A DNA stretch of 64,000 nt from Cellvibrio sp. 79 (GTDB lineage: Bacteria > Pseudomonadota > Gammaproteobacteria > Pseudomonadales > Cellvibrionaceae): assembly GCA_003056245.1 (NCBI GenBank), contig MVDH01000006.1, forward strand, positions 407,394-471,393. The letters run 5' to 3'. Below the pieces are notes generated by a model, which was not told where the DNA came from, did no database searches, and saw only the letters and a list, made by a program, of their open reading frames with translations. A program made the translations under genes and the position numbers. Positions 43,536-53,293 of the stretch are shown here, piece by piece (the first letter of the stretch is position 1; each line of letters starts with the position of its first letter).

Positions 43536-44396
43536 ATGAAATTAGTTAAAAATAGACCACTCGGCCTGTTGGGTACTGCGTTATTTTTTGGTTGTGTTAA
43601 TTTTGCAGCCGCAGGCAATCCTGGTATTACCGGCCCTCAGTATGATTCTGATGGCAGCTTTCAGTTGACGCCATATCTACCCGAGGCGCCTTATTTTTTA
43701 AATGATATCTGGATGAAAAAAGGCAACGGTAATTGGCAACCACTGGTGGTGGGTTATCGTGATTATTCGGTTAACGTAGATGTGAGTGCTGTTGGAGACT
43801 ACGAATTTAAAACCAGATGGTATAACCCTAGCCCACAACCTGGCACCTACAGTGGATTTAGTAATAGTATTGTGGTGATCGTTAGCGCTATAGCCGCACC
43901 GGATACGCCGGGAATCAGCGTTCCGACTACAGATACCGATGGCAATTATACTGTGTCATGGAGCAAAGCTGCTCGCGCGGATCAATACAAATTAGAGCGC
44001 GCTTTTAACGGCGGGTCCTGGACGCTTGTACAATCAAATTTGGCTTACAGTTATACGGCATCCAATCAGGCAGCAGGCACTTACAGTTATAAAGTTAGTG
44101 CATGCAATGTTAGCGGTTGTACAGTTTCAAACATCAGCAACATAACTGTAACCACTACAGATACACCGATACCTGGTATGCCTTCACCTGCCAGAGTGCC
44201 GAATGTAACCGTGATCACCTGGCCTTCTGTGGCAAATGCGAGCTATTACGAAACCGACATTTATCAAAATAGTTGGATACGTATCGCATCAGGTTCAAGC
44301 ACAAGCGCATGGTATGGTGGCTATACTCCACAACAATTCCGTGTGCGTGCGTGTAACGTCAATGCGCAATGCAGCGGATTCGCTTATTTGTATTAA
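43536..44396 (+). CDS. Exported fibronectin type III-domain protein
   Basis: A 286-residue exported protein. ATG 43536 is preceded by TGAGGATAATAAA; the signal peptide ends near FAAAG. The first ~100 mature residues are a beta domain (GITGPQYDSDGSF). Then comes an FN3 domain (~125-215; APDTPGISVP, YTVSWSKAARADQYKLER, YSYKVSACNVSGCT) and a second similar domain (~220-286; VTVITWPSVANASYYET, FRVRACNVNAQCSG). There is no catalytic domain. Secreted FN3-only proteins can bind polysaccharide or other surfaces; no precise role is shown. Confidence 0.7.
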   Translation: MKLVKNRPLGLLGTALFFGCVNFAAAGNPGITGPQYDSDGSFQLTPYLPEAPYFLNDIWMKKGNGNWQPLVVGYRDYSVNVDVSAVGDYEFKTRWYNPSPQPGTYSGFSNSIVVIVSAIAAPDTPGISVPTTDTDGNYTVSWSKAARADQYKLERAFNGGSWTLVQSNLAYSYTASNQAAGTYSYKVSACNVSGCTVSNISNITVTTTDTPIPGMPSPARVPNVTVITWPSVANASYYETDIYQNSWIRIASGSSTSAWYGGYTPQQFRVRACNVNAQCSGFAYLY

Positions 44397-44708
44397 CACA
44401 ATGTAAATAATGTAATTAAGATCAAACCTTGATGTTAGATAACCCACTGGCTCTTAATTACGTTTGAAAAAGCAGGTGCATGAAATATTAAGTGCATCTG
44501 TTTTCAATTGTTTTCAATTATAAAATCCATCTTATGATAGTTTTTCAGAACACATTTTTTAACCCGGAGTTCAGAGTTAGCGGACTTATTTTCTGACGAT
44601 CCAATCCTTCATAAATATTCCAAAAATATAAAAGTGATTTTCAAACTTTATTATCAGATGTACCTGTTGCGAGATTATTGCCGCATCTTCAATGTGAATT
44701 TAAACGTA
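44397..44708. other. Intergenic region between converging genes
   Basis: About 310 bp; no supportable gene. It contains a direct repeat GTTTTCAATT (44502-44522) and AT-rich DNA. Confidence 0.35.
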
Positions 44709-44742
44709 AAAAAACAGACGGTCATATACCATCTGTTTTTTT
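44709..44742 (-). terminator. Rho-independent terminator of the PEP-CTERM gene
   Basis: AAAAACAGACGGT and ACCATCTGTTTTT pair around CATAT with one mismatch; on the minus strand TTTTTTT follows. It lies 17 bp after the stop at 44759. Confidence 0.78.
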
Positions 44743-44758
44743 GCATTAACCACGTACG

Positions 44759-45487
44759 CTATTTACGGAAGCGCAATACAAGAGCTAATAATGCGGTACT
44801 AAACAACAGTAGCGGAGCGGGCTCTGGCACGGATGATTTTCGTATGGACGCGCTAACCTCATTAATACTTAAACCAAGATAGCCGAACAGGGTTACACCA
44901 TCGCGGGTTTGATTATATTGAAAACTGCCATAACCGGTTTGCTCATCCGTGCCTTGTCCAACCCAACTGAATTCCTGCTCAAGGCTGGTACCATTGATAA
45001 AATCAGCAATAGAGTCAAAAAAATAAAGCTGTCCATAATTGTGGGAATAATTTGATGTCGGATCACCCAGCCCTGCGCTATCCAGAATAGCAAAATAATC
45101 CAGGTTATTTTCTGGTTGGGAGGAATATCGGTCTTTTATTATCACCATATTGGTGTGGAGCATCGGGTCGAGAATGTCGGTGTAGTCATGAGATACATCA
45201 AATGTTTGTCCTGCAATATGAAAAGTCATGCTGACAAAAGAGTTATTGCCACTGAAATAGCGAGCTTCATTTGGCCCGACAGAAAAGCCGTTATCAAATA
45301 GCGCCGTGTCGTATGAGAAAGTACCCGTTACCGTGCTACCGACAAGATCTCCCCACAGACCTTCCACCGGCTCACCAGAGGCTACTGTCGCTTTAAAAGT
45401 GCCATCAATAATAGCTGCCTGACTTGTTAACGGTAAGGTAAGCATCAGCGCTGAGCAGGTGTAGAAAAAAAGCGTTTTTACATTCAT
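44759..45487 (-). CDS. PEP-CTERM exported protein
   Basis: A 242-residue exported protein. ATG 45487 (MNVKTLFFYTCSALMLTLPL) follows GGAAA; cleavage is near SQAA. The mature part begins with IIDGTFKATVASGEPVEGLWGDLVGSTVTGTFSYD (in pieces), a pattern common in PEP-CTERM proteins. It ends with the sorting tag SVPEPAPLLLFSTALLALVLRFRK (Pro-Glu-Pro, membrane helix, basic end). Presumably processed by an exosortase elsewhere in the genome. Function unknown. A second such protein is at 4627-5241. Confidence 0.82.
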   Translation of the reverse strand: MNVKTLFFYTCSALMLTLPLTSQAAIIDGTFKATVASGEPVEGLWGDLVGSTVTGTFSYDTALFDNGFSVGPNEARYFSGNNSFVSMTFHIAGQTFDVSHDYTDILDPMLHTNMVIIKDRYSSQPENNLDYFAILDSAGLGDPTSNYSHNYGQLYFFDSIADFINGTSLEQEFSWVGQGTDEQTGYGSFQYNQTRDGVTLFGYLGLSINEVSASIRKSSVPEPAPLLLFSTALLALVLRFRK

Positions 45488-45979
45488 AAGAAATTTTCCA
45501 TTTATAAAGTTATTAGTAATCACTTGTGCATCAAACAAGTGATGCCAACAAAAATATACCGTTAAAATATGAGAGCACCGCTTTCATTTTTATAAAATTT
45601 AAATCGCCGGATGACTGATAAACAAAACTTAACCAGCAAAACAACGTTGCGACATACAGATGAAAATAAAATTTGTTAGTGAACTCTACATGGCGATTGG
45701 AATTTCCATTCCATGACTCATGGCGGGAAAATTATTCACTGTGCGATTGCAATGTAATGAATGTTAAATACGTCAAACATTACGCCCAGATAGGCATTTT
45801 TGACAGAAAAAATAAGAACCAATCCAAATTCAAACCGTCAATTACAAGTGCCAGGCATGGCCACTTAATCATGTACATAGTTGAAGAACCCTGACGACGT
45901 CCCGCTCGCCGTGTATGATTCCGCCATCTCACCAGCACACGCCGTCCAGGCTGAACATCATTGCAAAGGATCTCCGAGC
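45488..45979. other. Intergenic region between divergent genes
   Basis: About 490 bp with no convincing gene. A frame extending upstream of the histidine kinase to 45881 (TTG) has no ribosome binding site and no family match. Promoters for the PEP-CTERM and kinase genes should lie here. Confidence 0.35.
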
Positions 45980-48139
45980 ATGGCGACAGTTATTAATCCA
46001 TCCACTAGTAGCACCATTGGCTTTCTTTCCGGCGGCGGTGTGATGGGTGAGTTGATGAGGAATTATAATTGGGAACAAACTCCTCTTGGCTTACCGCATA
46101 CATGGCCCTCCACGCTTAAAACCAGTTTGCGTTTATTACTAACAAGCAACCATCCGATGTTTATTTGGTGGGGACCTGAGCTCATCCAGTTTTACAACGA
46201 TGCTTACGGTCAAACGATGGATGCCGGGCGGCACCCGCGCGCGTTAGGGCAACGCGGCCGCGAGTGCTGGGAAGAAATCTGGAGCATCATCGGCCCCCAA
46301 ATTGAATACGTGATGTCAGGTCAGGGAGCTACCTGGCATGAAGAGCAGCTACTGAAAGTCACACGCCACAATGAACCGCGCGATGAATGGTGGACATACG
46401 GATTCAGCCCGATTGAAGATGACGCTGGCGTGCATGGGGTGCTGGTGGTTTGCAATGATGTGACTGAGCAACATCAAACGCGCGAGAGACTTCAGCAGCT
46501 CAATCACCAACTTGAAAAAGAAATCGAACACCGCAAACAAGCCGAAGCGCAACTTGCAGTACAACATCAAGCCGAATTAATTCGCGAGCAGGAACGCAGT
46601 CACCAAATTCTCAGCCAGGATGCAGAACAACGTAAGCGATTTTATGAAACATTTCTTTCACACACACCGGACCTGGCTTATGTATTCGATTTAAATCATC
46701 GCTTCATTTATGCCAACACCGTATTACTCAAAATGTGGGGAAAAAGCTGGGAAGAAGCGATTGGAAAAAACTGTCTCGAGTTAGGTTATGAGCCTTGGCA
46801 TGCGGAGATGCATGATCGCGAAATTGAACAAGTAATTGCAACCAAACAACCCGTGAGGGGCGAGGTACCTTTTAACGGTACCTTTGGTCGACGAATTTAT
46901 GATTATATTTTTGTTCCTGTATTTGGCCCCGATGGCGAAGTAGAAGTTATCGCGGGAACAACACGCGATGTTACTGAACGAAAACAACATGAAGATAGAC
47001 TTCAGCAACTCGCTAATGATCTTACCGAAGCCAATCGACGCAAAACGGAGTTCCTCGCTACATTGGCCCACGAACTACGCAATCCCCTCGCCCCTATTCG
47101 CACAGGCCTGGAACTTATGCGAATTGCGCAACAAAATCCCGCCTCGCATAGCAAGGCACTGGCAATGATGGATCGACAGCTGACCCAACTGGTGCGCCTG
47201 ATTGATGACCTGATGGAAATTGCGCGTATTAATAGCGGTAAAATCGAATTAATGAATCAACGAGTTGATTTCACCTCGATTGCAACAACAGCTGTGGAGG
47301 CAGTACTCGGGCAAATAGAATTGGCTGGGCACAAACTGGATATCCAGATTGGCGAGGATACTATCTGGCTCGACGCTGACCCAACCCGCCTTGCCCAGGT
47401 GTTGAGCAATTTGCTAACTAACGCTATCAAATATACGCCTGCTGGCGGCCACATAATTCTAAAGGCGCACATCGAAGGTACATTTGTATTTATATCTGTA
47501 ATCGATAACGGAATTGGAATTCCGCAAACGGCACTCAACCAGGTGTTCGATATGTTTTGCCAGGTTTCAAAAACAAAAAATTATTCGCAAGGTGGGCTCG
47601 GTATTGGTTTATCACTTGTACAAAGCCTGGTTCAGATGCATGGTGGGTCGGTATCTGCCCACAGTGATGGCGAAGAAAAAGGAAGTACGTTTACCCTCAA
47701 ATTGCCGTTAGCGAAAGCTACAACATCCACTGCCGTATCCATGTCGCCTGCTGATGAAACTTTTCCGCAACAGCTTTTGCATATTTTAGTCGCCGACGAT
47801 AACAAAGATGCGGCAAATACATTATCGAATCTATTGTCGCTCCTGGGGCACTCCGTAAAACTTGCCTATGATGGTAATGAGGCACTCACGCTTGCAACCA
47901 CAAATAATTTTGATTTGATTATTTTGGATCTCGGCATGCCCGGCTTAAACGGCTATGAAGTCGCAACGGAAATCCGGAAAATGCCACACCTGCAAAAAAC
48001 CACACTCGCCGCATTAACCGGCTGGGGAAGCGAAAACCACCGCGATCAAACCAAAGCAGCAGGCTTCGATGCGCATTTAACCAAGCCCGCCGCCATTGCA
48101 GACATTAACCAACTATTAGTAACAGCGGCTGGCTGTTAA
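45980..48139 (+). CDS. Hybrid histidine kinase with two PAS domains and a receiver
   Basis: A 719-residue soluble sensor kinase starting at ATG 45980 (AAAGGATCTCCGAGC upstream). A PAS-type domain (~40-165, MFIWWGPELIQFYNDAYG) precedes a coiled coil (~165-215) and a second PAS (~220-340, YVFDLNHRFIYANTVLL). Then HisKA with LATLAHELRNPLAP (phospho-His, ~365-430), HATPase (NAIKYTP N box, DNGIGIP, GGLGIGLSLV), and a receiver domain (~590-715, LVADDNKDAANTL, LIILDLGMPG phospho-Asp, LTGWGS, TKPA). No membrane segment: it senses a cytoplasmic signal or ligand. The same layout without PAS is found in the membrane kinase at 48792-50780. Confidence 0.87.
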   Translation: MATVINPSTSSTIGFLSGGGVMGELMRNYNWEQTPLGLPHTWPSTLKTSLRLLLTSNHPMFIWWGPELIQFYNDAYGQTMDAGRHPRALGQRGRECWEEIWSIIGPQIEYVMSGQGATWHEEQLLKVTRHNEPRDEWWTYGFSPIEDDAGVHGVLVVCNDVTEQHQTRERLQQLNHQLEKEIEHRKQAEAQLAVQHQAELIREQERSHQILSQDAEQRKRFYETFLSHTPDLAYVFDLNHRFIYANTVLLKMWGKSWEEAIGKNCLELGYEPWHAEMHDREIEQVIATKQPVRGEVPFNGTFGRRIYDYIFVPVFGPDGEVEVIAGTTRDVTERKQHEDRLQQLANDLTEANRRKTEFLATLAHELRNPLAPIRTGLELMRIAQQNPASHSKALAMMDRQLTQLVRLIDDLMEIARINSGKIELMNQRVDFTSIATTAVEAVLGQIELAGHKLDIQIGEDTIWLDADPTRLAQVLSNLLTNAIKYTPAGGHIILKAHIEGTFVFISVIDNGIGIPQTALNQVFDMFCQVSKTKNYSQGGLGIGLSLVQSLVQMHGGSVSAHSDGEEKGSTFTLKLPLAKATTSTAVSMSPADETFPQQLLHILVADDNKDAANTLSNLLSLLGHSVKLAYDGNEALTLATTNNFDLIILDLGMPGLNGYEVATEIRKMPHLQKTTLAALTGWGSENHRDQTKAAGFDAHLTKPAAIADINQLLVTAAGC

Positions 48140-48352
48140 CGAGTATCAACTTTCCTTTTTAACGCCTGACAAAAGCCGCCAGCAACAGCACGAACTGAAG
48201 CCAGTGCGATCTGTTAAAGAGCAATTACGCAAGCACCACAATGGAGCGAAGAAAAAAGAAGTTGGAACTGCAAGCTACAACCCGGGAAAGCACCACAGAA
48301 GATTTCATGCCTCCACCTATGATGGAATTACTCAGGATTACACTCGCTTTTC

Positions 48353-48730
48353 TTATTTTATAAGATACCGATCAATCAGATAACCAATAACACCGCCAAC
48401 GGCGATAGGCGCCAACGCGTAAATTGGAATAAAGACGAGGCCGACGCCCGCCTGGGCATCGGATGATATGTCATATACGCTGTGCACCCAGGCAAGCGGT
48501 ACAAAACCAAACAATACTGGCGCGATGACGGAGCGTTTATATTTGTACAGAAAAGTGAAGGATAGAACTGCGCCCCACGCGATAGCATTGAAGACACCAA
48601 TAAATAAAAATCCTCCGATGTCATTGCCTGTGTATTGGTGCAACCAGCCCGAACCGCCGGGGATTCGCGCGATGTAAGGAAGCAAAATACCAAATATTAC
48701 AATTGCAATACGTATTGTTAGCATTTTCAT
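48353..48730 (-). CDS. Four-helix small membrane protein
   Basis: A 125-residue protein with four hydrophobic segments (about 5-20, 40-60, 68-85 and 98-118). It starts at ATG 48730 (MKMLTIRIAIVIFGILLPYI), preceded by AGGGTGC. The short loops are Gly/Asp-rich. The family is not recognised. It lies 61 bp after the membrane kinase gene on the same strand and may be co-transcribed. Confidence 0.6.
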   Translation of the reverse strand: MKMLTIRIAIVIFGILLPYIARIPGGSGWLHQYTGNDIGGFLFIGVFNAIAWGAVLSFTFLYKYKRSVIAPVLFGFVPLAWVHSVYDISSDAQAGVGLVFIPIYALAPIAVGGVIGYLIDRYLIK

Positions 48731-48791
48731 AGCACCCTAAAGTGGATAAATACTTCGAGCCATAAAACGATATTGAAAAAGTATAAAATTG

Positions 48792-50780
48792 TTATCTATC
48801 TAAATTGTTTCGTTGCGGCGAACGCGCCAATAAATTTAATAATTCTGTAACACTAACCGGTTTCACCAGATGAACATCAAACCCTGCCTCACTGGATTTA
48901 CGGCGATCTTCTTCCTGGCCCCATCCGGTCAACGCAATAATTAAAATATTTTTCGCCCATTGATTTTCGCGTATACGCCGGCAGGCATCAAAGCCATTTA
49001 ATTTTGGCAACCCGATATCCAGCAATATCACATCGGGGCGCAATCTTTCGGCTGCCGCGACAGCGGCCTCACCGTCATGCGCAACGAAGGTTTCGCTCCC
49101 TCCCAGACTCAATACTTCAGACAAACTCTGCGCACTATCCAGATTATCATCGACAATCAGAATACGGCTTTTCACATTAGTACCATTCAAGTGTTGCAGT
49201 TCAGCGGGTGAAGCATCCTGATCAATTGTGATGGGCAGACGAATAACGAATTCACTTCCTTTTCCCACGCCTTCGCTACGCGCTTCAATGCTGCCATCAT
49301 GAAGTTCAATCAATTGTTTTGCCAGGGTAAGGCCAATGCCCAGGCCACTTTGGGATCGCTCCAGCGACTGATCAACCTGAGCAAACATTTCAAAAATAAA
49401 ACCGAGCAAATCAGGTGGAATACCTATGCCGTTGTCTTTTACCGTTATCAAAACATCTTCACCTGACCGCTCTACGGCCAGTTTTATACAGCCATGCTGC
49501 CCGGCAAATTTACAGGCATTGCTCAGGAGATTACTGACGACTTGCGCTAACCGAACCGGATCGGCATGCAGATAAATAGGTTGCGCTGGCAATTCTACGA
49601 TGAGTTCCTGCGCGGCAGCTTCAACACCCAAACTACAGGTTTCAACCGCCTGATGAATCACCGACACCAATTCGATGTGTTTGCGGCGCAGCTCCATTTT
49701 TCCACGACTAATGCGACTTAAGTCGAGCAAGTCATCAACGAGCCTCACCAAATGCGCTGCCTGCCGTTCAATCATTTCTGTCGCGCGGGAAAATATTTCT
49801 GCGTTGCCCTGCGCAAGCTTTAACATCGATACAGCATTACTGATAGGCGCGAGCGGATTGCGCAGTTCGTGCGCCAGGGTCGCGATAAATTCATCCTTGC
49901 GCCGATCTGCTTCACGCTCACGCTGCTCGCGGCGGCGAAGCGCCAGCAATGCAATCCACATTAACGAAATAACACCGAGCATTAGCATCGCGGCGCCCAG
50001 CGCACGACTGGTCCCGATATCAAATAGACCGAGTTCGTATCCTTTGGTGCGCAACCAGATAAACAGCGGAATCATAATAATAAGAATCGGTAGAACGGTG
50101 CGCGCCATACTTCCGGCACTCGAACGCTCGCACAACAAAAGCATAGGCTGGTGCTGGGGAACACTGATAATTAAATTCACAGCCAACGCCATTAACATGA
50201 TTGCACTTGGCAACGCAATCGCCGAAAGCCAGGGAATCGCATAAAAGTCGCGTGCGCCGAATAGATATCCCAGCAGCGAAAATCCCATCAGCAACACAAC
50301 AACAAGAGCGAGAGCGGAAACATAGCGGCGAGCACTCACATCACGCAGTCCGAGCACCATGAGCGACATGCCGATAAGAACAAATGCGATGGACGCTGGC
50401 GGACCAAAACGCCCCGGTGTCAGGGTGCCGGCATGACCCCACTCGCGCGCGAAAAGTAATTGATGATTGAAACCAAAATCCATATTAAGCATATATTGCA
50501 GGAGGTTGAGACCTCCACCTAACGCAACCAATGCACCCAACACCAATGTAGATCGACTGTATCCATATTGGATCAACAGCAGCGCAATACTCGCGAGCGC
50601 AATCAGCACCGTTGTATTAGGTTGGATCGACATTTCACTGGCAAGCCAACTAGTAAGCCGCGGAAGATCAAGCACCCAGCCACTAAAAGAACCTACACTC
50701 GCAATCAATGTAAACAACCCCAGTATCACTGAAAGCCGTCGAAGGCTGCGCGGGGCAACGATTGTTAAAGGAATCGACAT
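48792..50780 (-). CDS. Membrane hybrid histidine kinase with receiver domain
   Basis: A 662-residue membrane kinase. About eight hydrophobic segments in residues 15-285 form an uncharacterised MASE-like sensor. HisKA: IATLAHELRNPLAPISNAV (phospho-His ~305), HATPase: NLLSNACKFA, KDNGIGIPPDLLGFIFEMF, SGLGIGLTLAKQL. The receiver (~540-655) has LIVDDNLDSAQSLSEVL, VILLDIGLPKLNG (phospho-Asp), LTGWGQEEDRRKS and the conserved Lys in VKPVS. Kinase and receiver domains are close to those of the soluble hybrid kinase at 45980-48139 (both have LTGWG). No cognate output regulator is adjacent. Confidence 0.88.
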   Translation of the reverse strand: MSIPLTIVAPRSLRRLSVILGLFTLIASVGSFSGWVLDLPRLTSWLASEMSIQPNTTVLIALASIALLLIQYGYSRSTLVLGALVALGGGLNLLQYMLNMDFGFNHQLLFAREWGHAGTLTPGRFGPPASIAFVLIGMSLMVLGLRDVSARRYVSALALVVVLLMGFSLLGYLFGARDFYAIPWLSAIALPSAIMLMALAVNLIISVPQHQPMLLLCERSSAGSMARTVLPILIIMIPLFIWLRTKGYELGLFDIGTSRALGAAMLMLGVISLMWIALLALRRREQREREADRRKDEFIATLAHELRNPLAPISNAVSMLKLAQGNAEIFSRATEMIERQAAHLVRLVDDLLDLSRISRGKMELRRKHIELVSVIHQAVETCSLGVEAAAQELIVELPAQPIYLHADPVRLAQVVSNLLSNACKFAGQHGCIKLAVERSGEDVLITVKDNGIGIPPDLLGFIFEMFAQVDQSLERSQSGLGIGLTLAKQLIELHDGSIEARSEGVGKGSEFVIRLPITIDQDASPAELQHLNGTNVKSRILIVDDNLDSAQSLSEVLSLGGSETFVAHDGEAAVAAAERLRPDVILLDIGLPKLNGFDACRRIRENQWAKNILIIALTGWGQEEDRRKSSEAGFDVHLVKPVSVTELLNLLARSPQRNNLDR

Positions 50781-50963
50781 GCACTGGCCTCGGGAATGGA
50801 TCAGTTAAATTAAGCAGTGATTATTGAAGAACTTCCTGGATAGCGCCACCAGTATCGAATTTAAATTAATTATTTATACGGAGTATCAATTAGTTTGCAG
50901 CCACTCACAGATTCAGACGATAAAAACGGCATTAACGCAGATGCGAGTATGCCCAACCTCAGG

Positions 50964-51089
50964 TCATAACCAGAGCAGGGAGAAATATTCATGCTCAACC
51001 TTTGCTACCTTTTCGCGATCGCGATTCCTTAACCAAAAGAGCAGACCGAAAACAATTGATAACAGAACAAGAGTTAACACAAAACTCAT
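50964..51089 (-). CDS. Possible 41-residue single-helix membrane protein
   Basis: ATG 51089, after GGAAAAGAGAAT, opens MSFVLTLVLLSIVFGLLFWL followed by a basic RNRDREK and KVEHEYFSLLWL. It is one clear transmembrane helix plus a short charged tail. It lies 64 bp downstream of the lipoprotein gene at 51154-51549 on the same strand. Small membrane peptides of this type exist, but coding potential cannot be proved from length alone. Confidence 0.35.
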   Translation of the reverse strand: MSFVLTLVLLSIVFGLLFWLRNRDREKVAKVEHEYFSLLWL

Positions 51090-51153
51090 ATTCTCTTTTC
51101 CGTTAATGCAACACCAGAAAGCAATTTTCAAATTTTTTTTGATGTAAGACTTA

Positions 51154-51549
51154 TTACTCAACAGGCTCTTGCTTCGCAGCCTCTTCGGCTTTTTGGGTCA
51201 CGTTAAGGTCCCCGATACGACCATACGCAATGACTTTACCATCTTGAAGATGAACAAAGTAATCGTTGTCTGAATACCGGCAGCCTTTAATTAAGTAGGC
51301 TAACCCAAGCGTATAAACACCACCGACACCGCATGCAGTTTGAGTCGCTGCACCCGGTGCTTTACGTAGCTCATAAACCAGATATTCGACATTATTAGCA
51401 CCGCTTGTTTCATCGGGAACACCAAGGGCATCAATGACCTGCGCCTTTGTCATGCCCACCGACAATGAATTTAATTTTTTTGCTGTGCTAACACAGGCCA
51501 CTAGAAATATAGAAAGTAAGATAACTACGTATTTCACTTGGTTCTCCAT
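51154..51549 (-). CDS. Lipoprotein of the SmpA/OmlA-like group
   Basis: A 131-residue lipoprotein: signal peptide with lipobox LVAC (Cys ~19). The mature part contains LNSLSVGMTKAQVIDALGVPDE, the BLIP/SmpA-type helix-strand opening, then YLVYELRKAPG and YFVHLQDGKVIAYGRIGD. It ends in a charged helical tail (KAEEAAKQEPVE). BamE/SmpA-like folds often act in outer-membrane assembly, but this small form lacks other family hallmarks. Function inferred at family level only. Confidence 0.68.
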   Translation of the reverse strand: MENQVKYVVILLSIFLVACVSTAKKLNSLSVGMTKAQVIDALGVPDETSGANNVEYLVYELRKAPGAATQTACGVGGVYTLGLAYLIKGCRYSDNDYFVHLQDGKVIAYGRIGDLNVTQKAEEAAKQEPVE

Positions 51550-52095
51550 CTAAAGATAATGATCGCGCATCAACCGGAAACAAATCCGCTATGCGACTTA
51601 TTAAAAATGTCACTGGTTACTAACATGGCGGGATGACTCAACAACAGACGATTAGCCCACAATTATTGTTATGTTCATGGTGTTTTCAGGCTACATGAAT
51701 ACCGGAAATAGCCCGCGTGAACTCGTCCCCCACGGGAGCCCCACTACGCATCTGCCCCAGGGAATAAACGCCTCACGGGAAGATATGTAACCAGACTTTC
51801 CATTTGCTTTCTGGCAGCTTAATCAACCATGCAAACTATATAGCTTTGCGTTTTATTTTTCCATAATTTACTCAAGCCACATCGCCTCTGATCAATCTTA
51901 TTATTTTCAATATTTCACCGCAGGCCCTTCGAGGCTGCGCCATATAAATCAATTACTGTAATAGCCGCCTTAACCGCATTCCGCCCCAGATCATCCCGCG
52001 CATTCCCCGCGCCCGGTTAACAGATATTAACTGGAGCTTATGAATAGAGCTAATTACACTGCGTGTCTTCTAATAATTAACAAGGAAAATAATAA
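51550..52095. other. Intergenic region, no gene seen
   Basis: About 545 bp between divergent genes. A 31-codon frame at about 51692 shows no support from a ribosome binding site. It holds the promoter of the acyltransferase gene; no clear repeats. Confidence 0.35.
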
Positions 52096-53175
52096 ATGGA
52101 AAAAAACCGGTTTTATGAAATAGATTTACTGCGCTTTGTTTCAGCAGTTCTCGTGGTGTTATTTCATTACACCTTTATCGGATCAGCACTCAACCTCGCC
52201 CCCGAACCACGCACCGACGCGCTGGGCGAATACGGGCGTTACATGTATGTGGGGATCAACTTCTTTTTTATTATTAGCGGATTTGTAATTTTACTCAGCG
52301 CCGAAGACGGCAAGCCGCGTCAATTTATTGTTTCCCGTTTTATTCGCCTTTATCCCGCTTACTGGTTCTGCATTTTTCTCACAGCGAGCGCCGCAATATT
52401 ATTCAACCAACCAACATTTCAAGTGAATTGGTCACGCCTCCTTATCAACCTTACGATGTTTCAAAGCGGTTTTGATGTACAACCGGTAGATGGCGTTTAT
52501 TGGACACTGTGGATAGAACTGAAATTTTACGCGCTGGTCCTGGTAATGATTTGGTTGCGACTACTGCGCTTCTTACCCTGGCTTTGCGGTGTGGTATTGA
52601 TAGCATCAATCATCGGCCTAAGTATGCCACTTGCCGCCAATACTGAACATTTTCTTGCAGGCTTCCCGCACTGGCCTGGATATTTTTCCTGTGGCTGTGC
52701 GTTGTATCTGGTGAAGTCGCGCGGTTTTAATTGGGGCTATGGAGCACTGCTGTTGCTAAGTGTGATTTTCTGCGTACGTCAAAACCTGGTATTTACGGAA
52801 TTGATGGCCAACTGGTACAACGTGGATTTCAAAATTTGGGTAAATGTAATCTCGACACTATTATTTTTTGCACTTTTATCGATCGTTGCCCTGCGTAAAA
52901 ACGGGCTGCTACGCGACCCTCGTTTTTATTATCTCGGCGTACTGACTTATCCGCTCTACCTGCTACATGAGTATGTTGGTTTTATGATGTTTAACGCATG
53001 GCACGATCTGATACCCGGCCCTACATTAGTTGGCGGAGTGATAGTGTTTATGTTGATTGCGGCGTGGCTGATACATCGTTGGGTTGAAAAGCCGTTGCAG
53101 GTTTTTTTAAAGCGCAAGTTGCAGTCTAAAGCTGAGAAAAGCGAAATAAACTCCTTATCTCCACGACATGAATGA
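52096..53175 (+). CDS. Acyltransferase 3 family membrane protein
   Basis: A 359-residue inner-membrane O-acyltransferase. The family opening is clear: EIDLLRFVSAVLVVLFHYTF with the conserved R and H (about residues 8-27), then YVGINFFFIISGFVIL and RFIRLYPAYWFCIFL. About ten hydrophobic segments follow, with the WTLWIELKFY motif (~135) and a Lys-rich C-terminus. Such enzymes move acetyl or other acyl groups onto exopolysaccharide, lipopolysaccharide or peptidoglycan sugars. No polysaccharide operon is adjacent, so the acceptor is unknown. AAGGAAAATAATAA precedes the ATG. Confidence 0.87.
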   Translation: MEKNRFYEIDLLRFVSAVLVVLFHYTFIGSALNLAPEPRTDALGEYGRYMYVGINFFFIISGFVILLSAEDGKPRQFIVSRFIRLYPAYWFCIFLTASAAILFNQPTFQVNWSRLLINLTMFQSGFDVQPVDGVYWTLWIELKFYALVLVMIWLRLLRFLPWLCGVVLIASIIGLSMPLAANTEHFLAGFPHWPGYFSCGCALYLVKSRGFNWGYGALLLLSVIFCVRQNLVFTELMANWYNVDFKIWVNVISTLLFFALLSIVALRKNGLLRDPRFYYLGVLTYPLYLLHEYVGFMMFNAWHDLIPGPTLVGGVIVFMLIAAWLIHRWVEKPLQVFLKRKLQSKAEKSEINSLSPRHE

Positions 53176-53293
53176 CGAACGCGAATTGTGTTCATATTGT
53201 GCGGATTTGTAATCTTCTGGATTTTTTGATTGGGGGAACAAATACTATTGCATAACACCTTATACTAACTAACAACGACAAAAAGGAAAAATT

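Noticed and set aside
49675-50244. Plus-strand frame opposite the membrane histidine kinase
   Set aside because: Ser/Arg/Ile-rich shadow of the kinase domain; no ribosome binding site.
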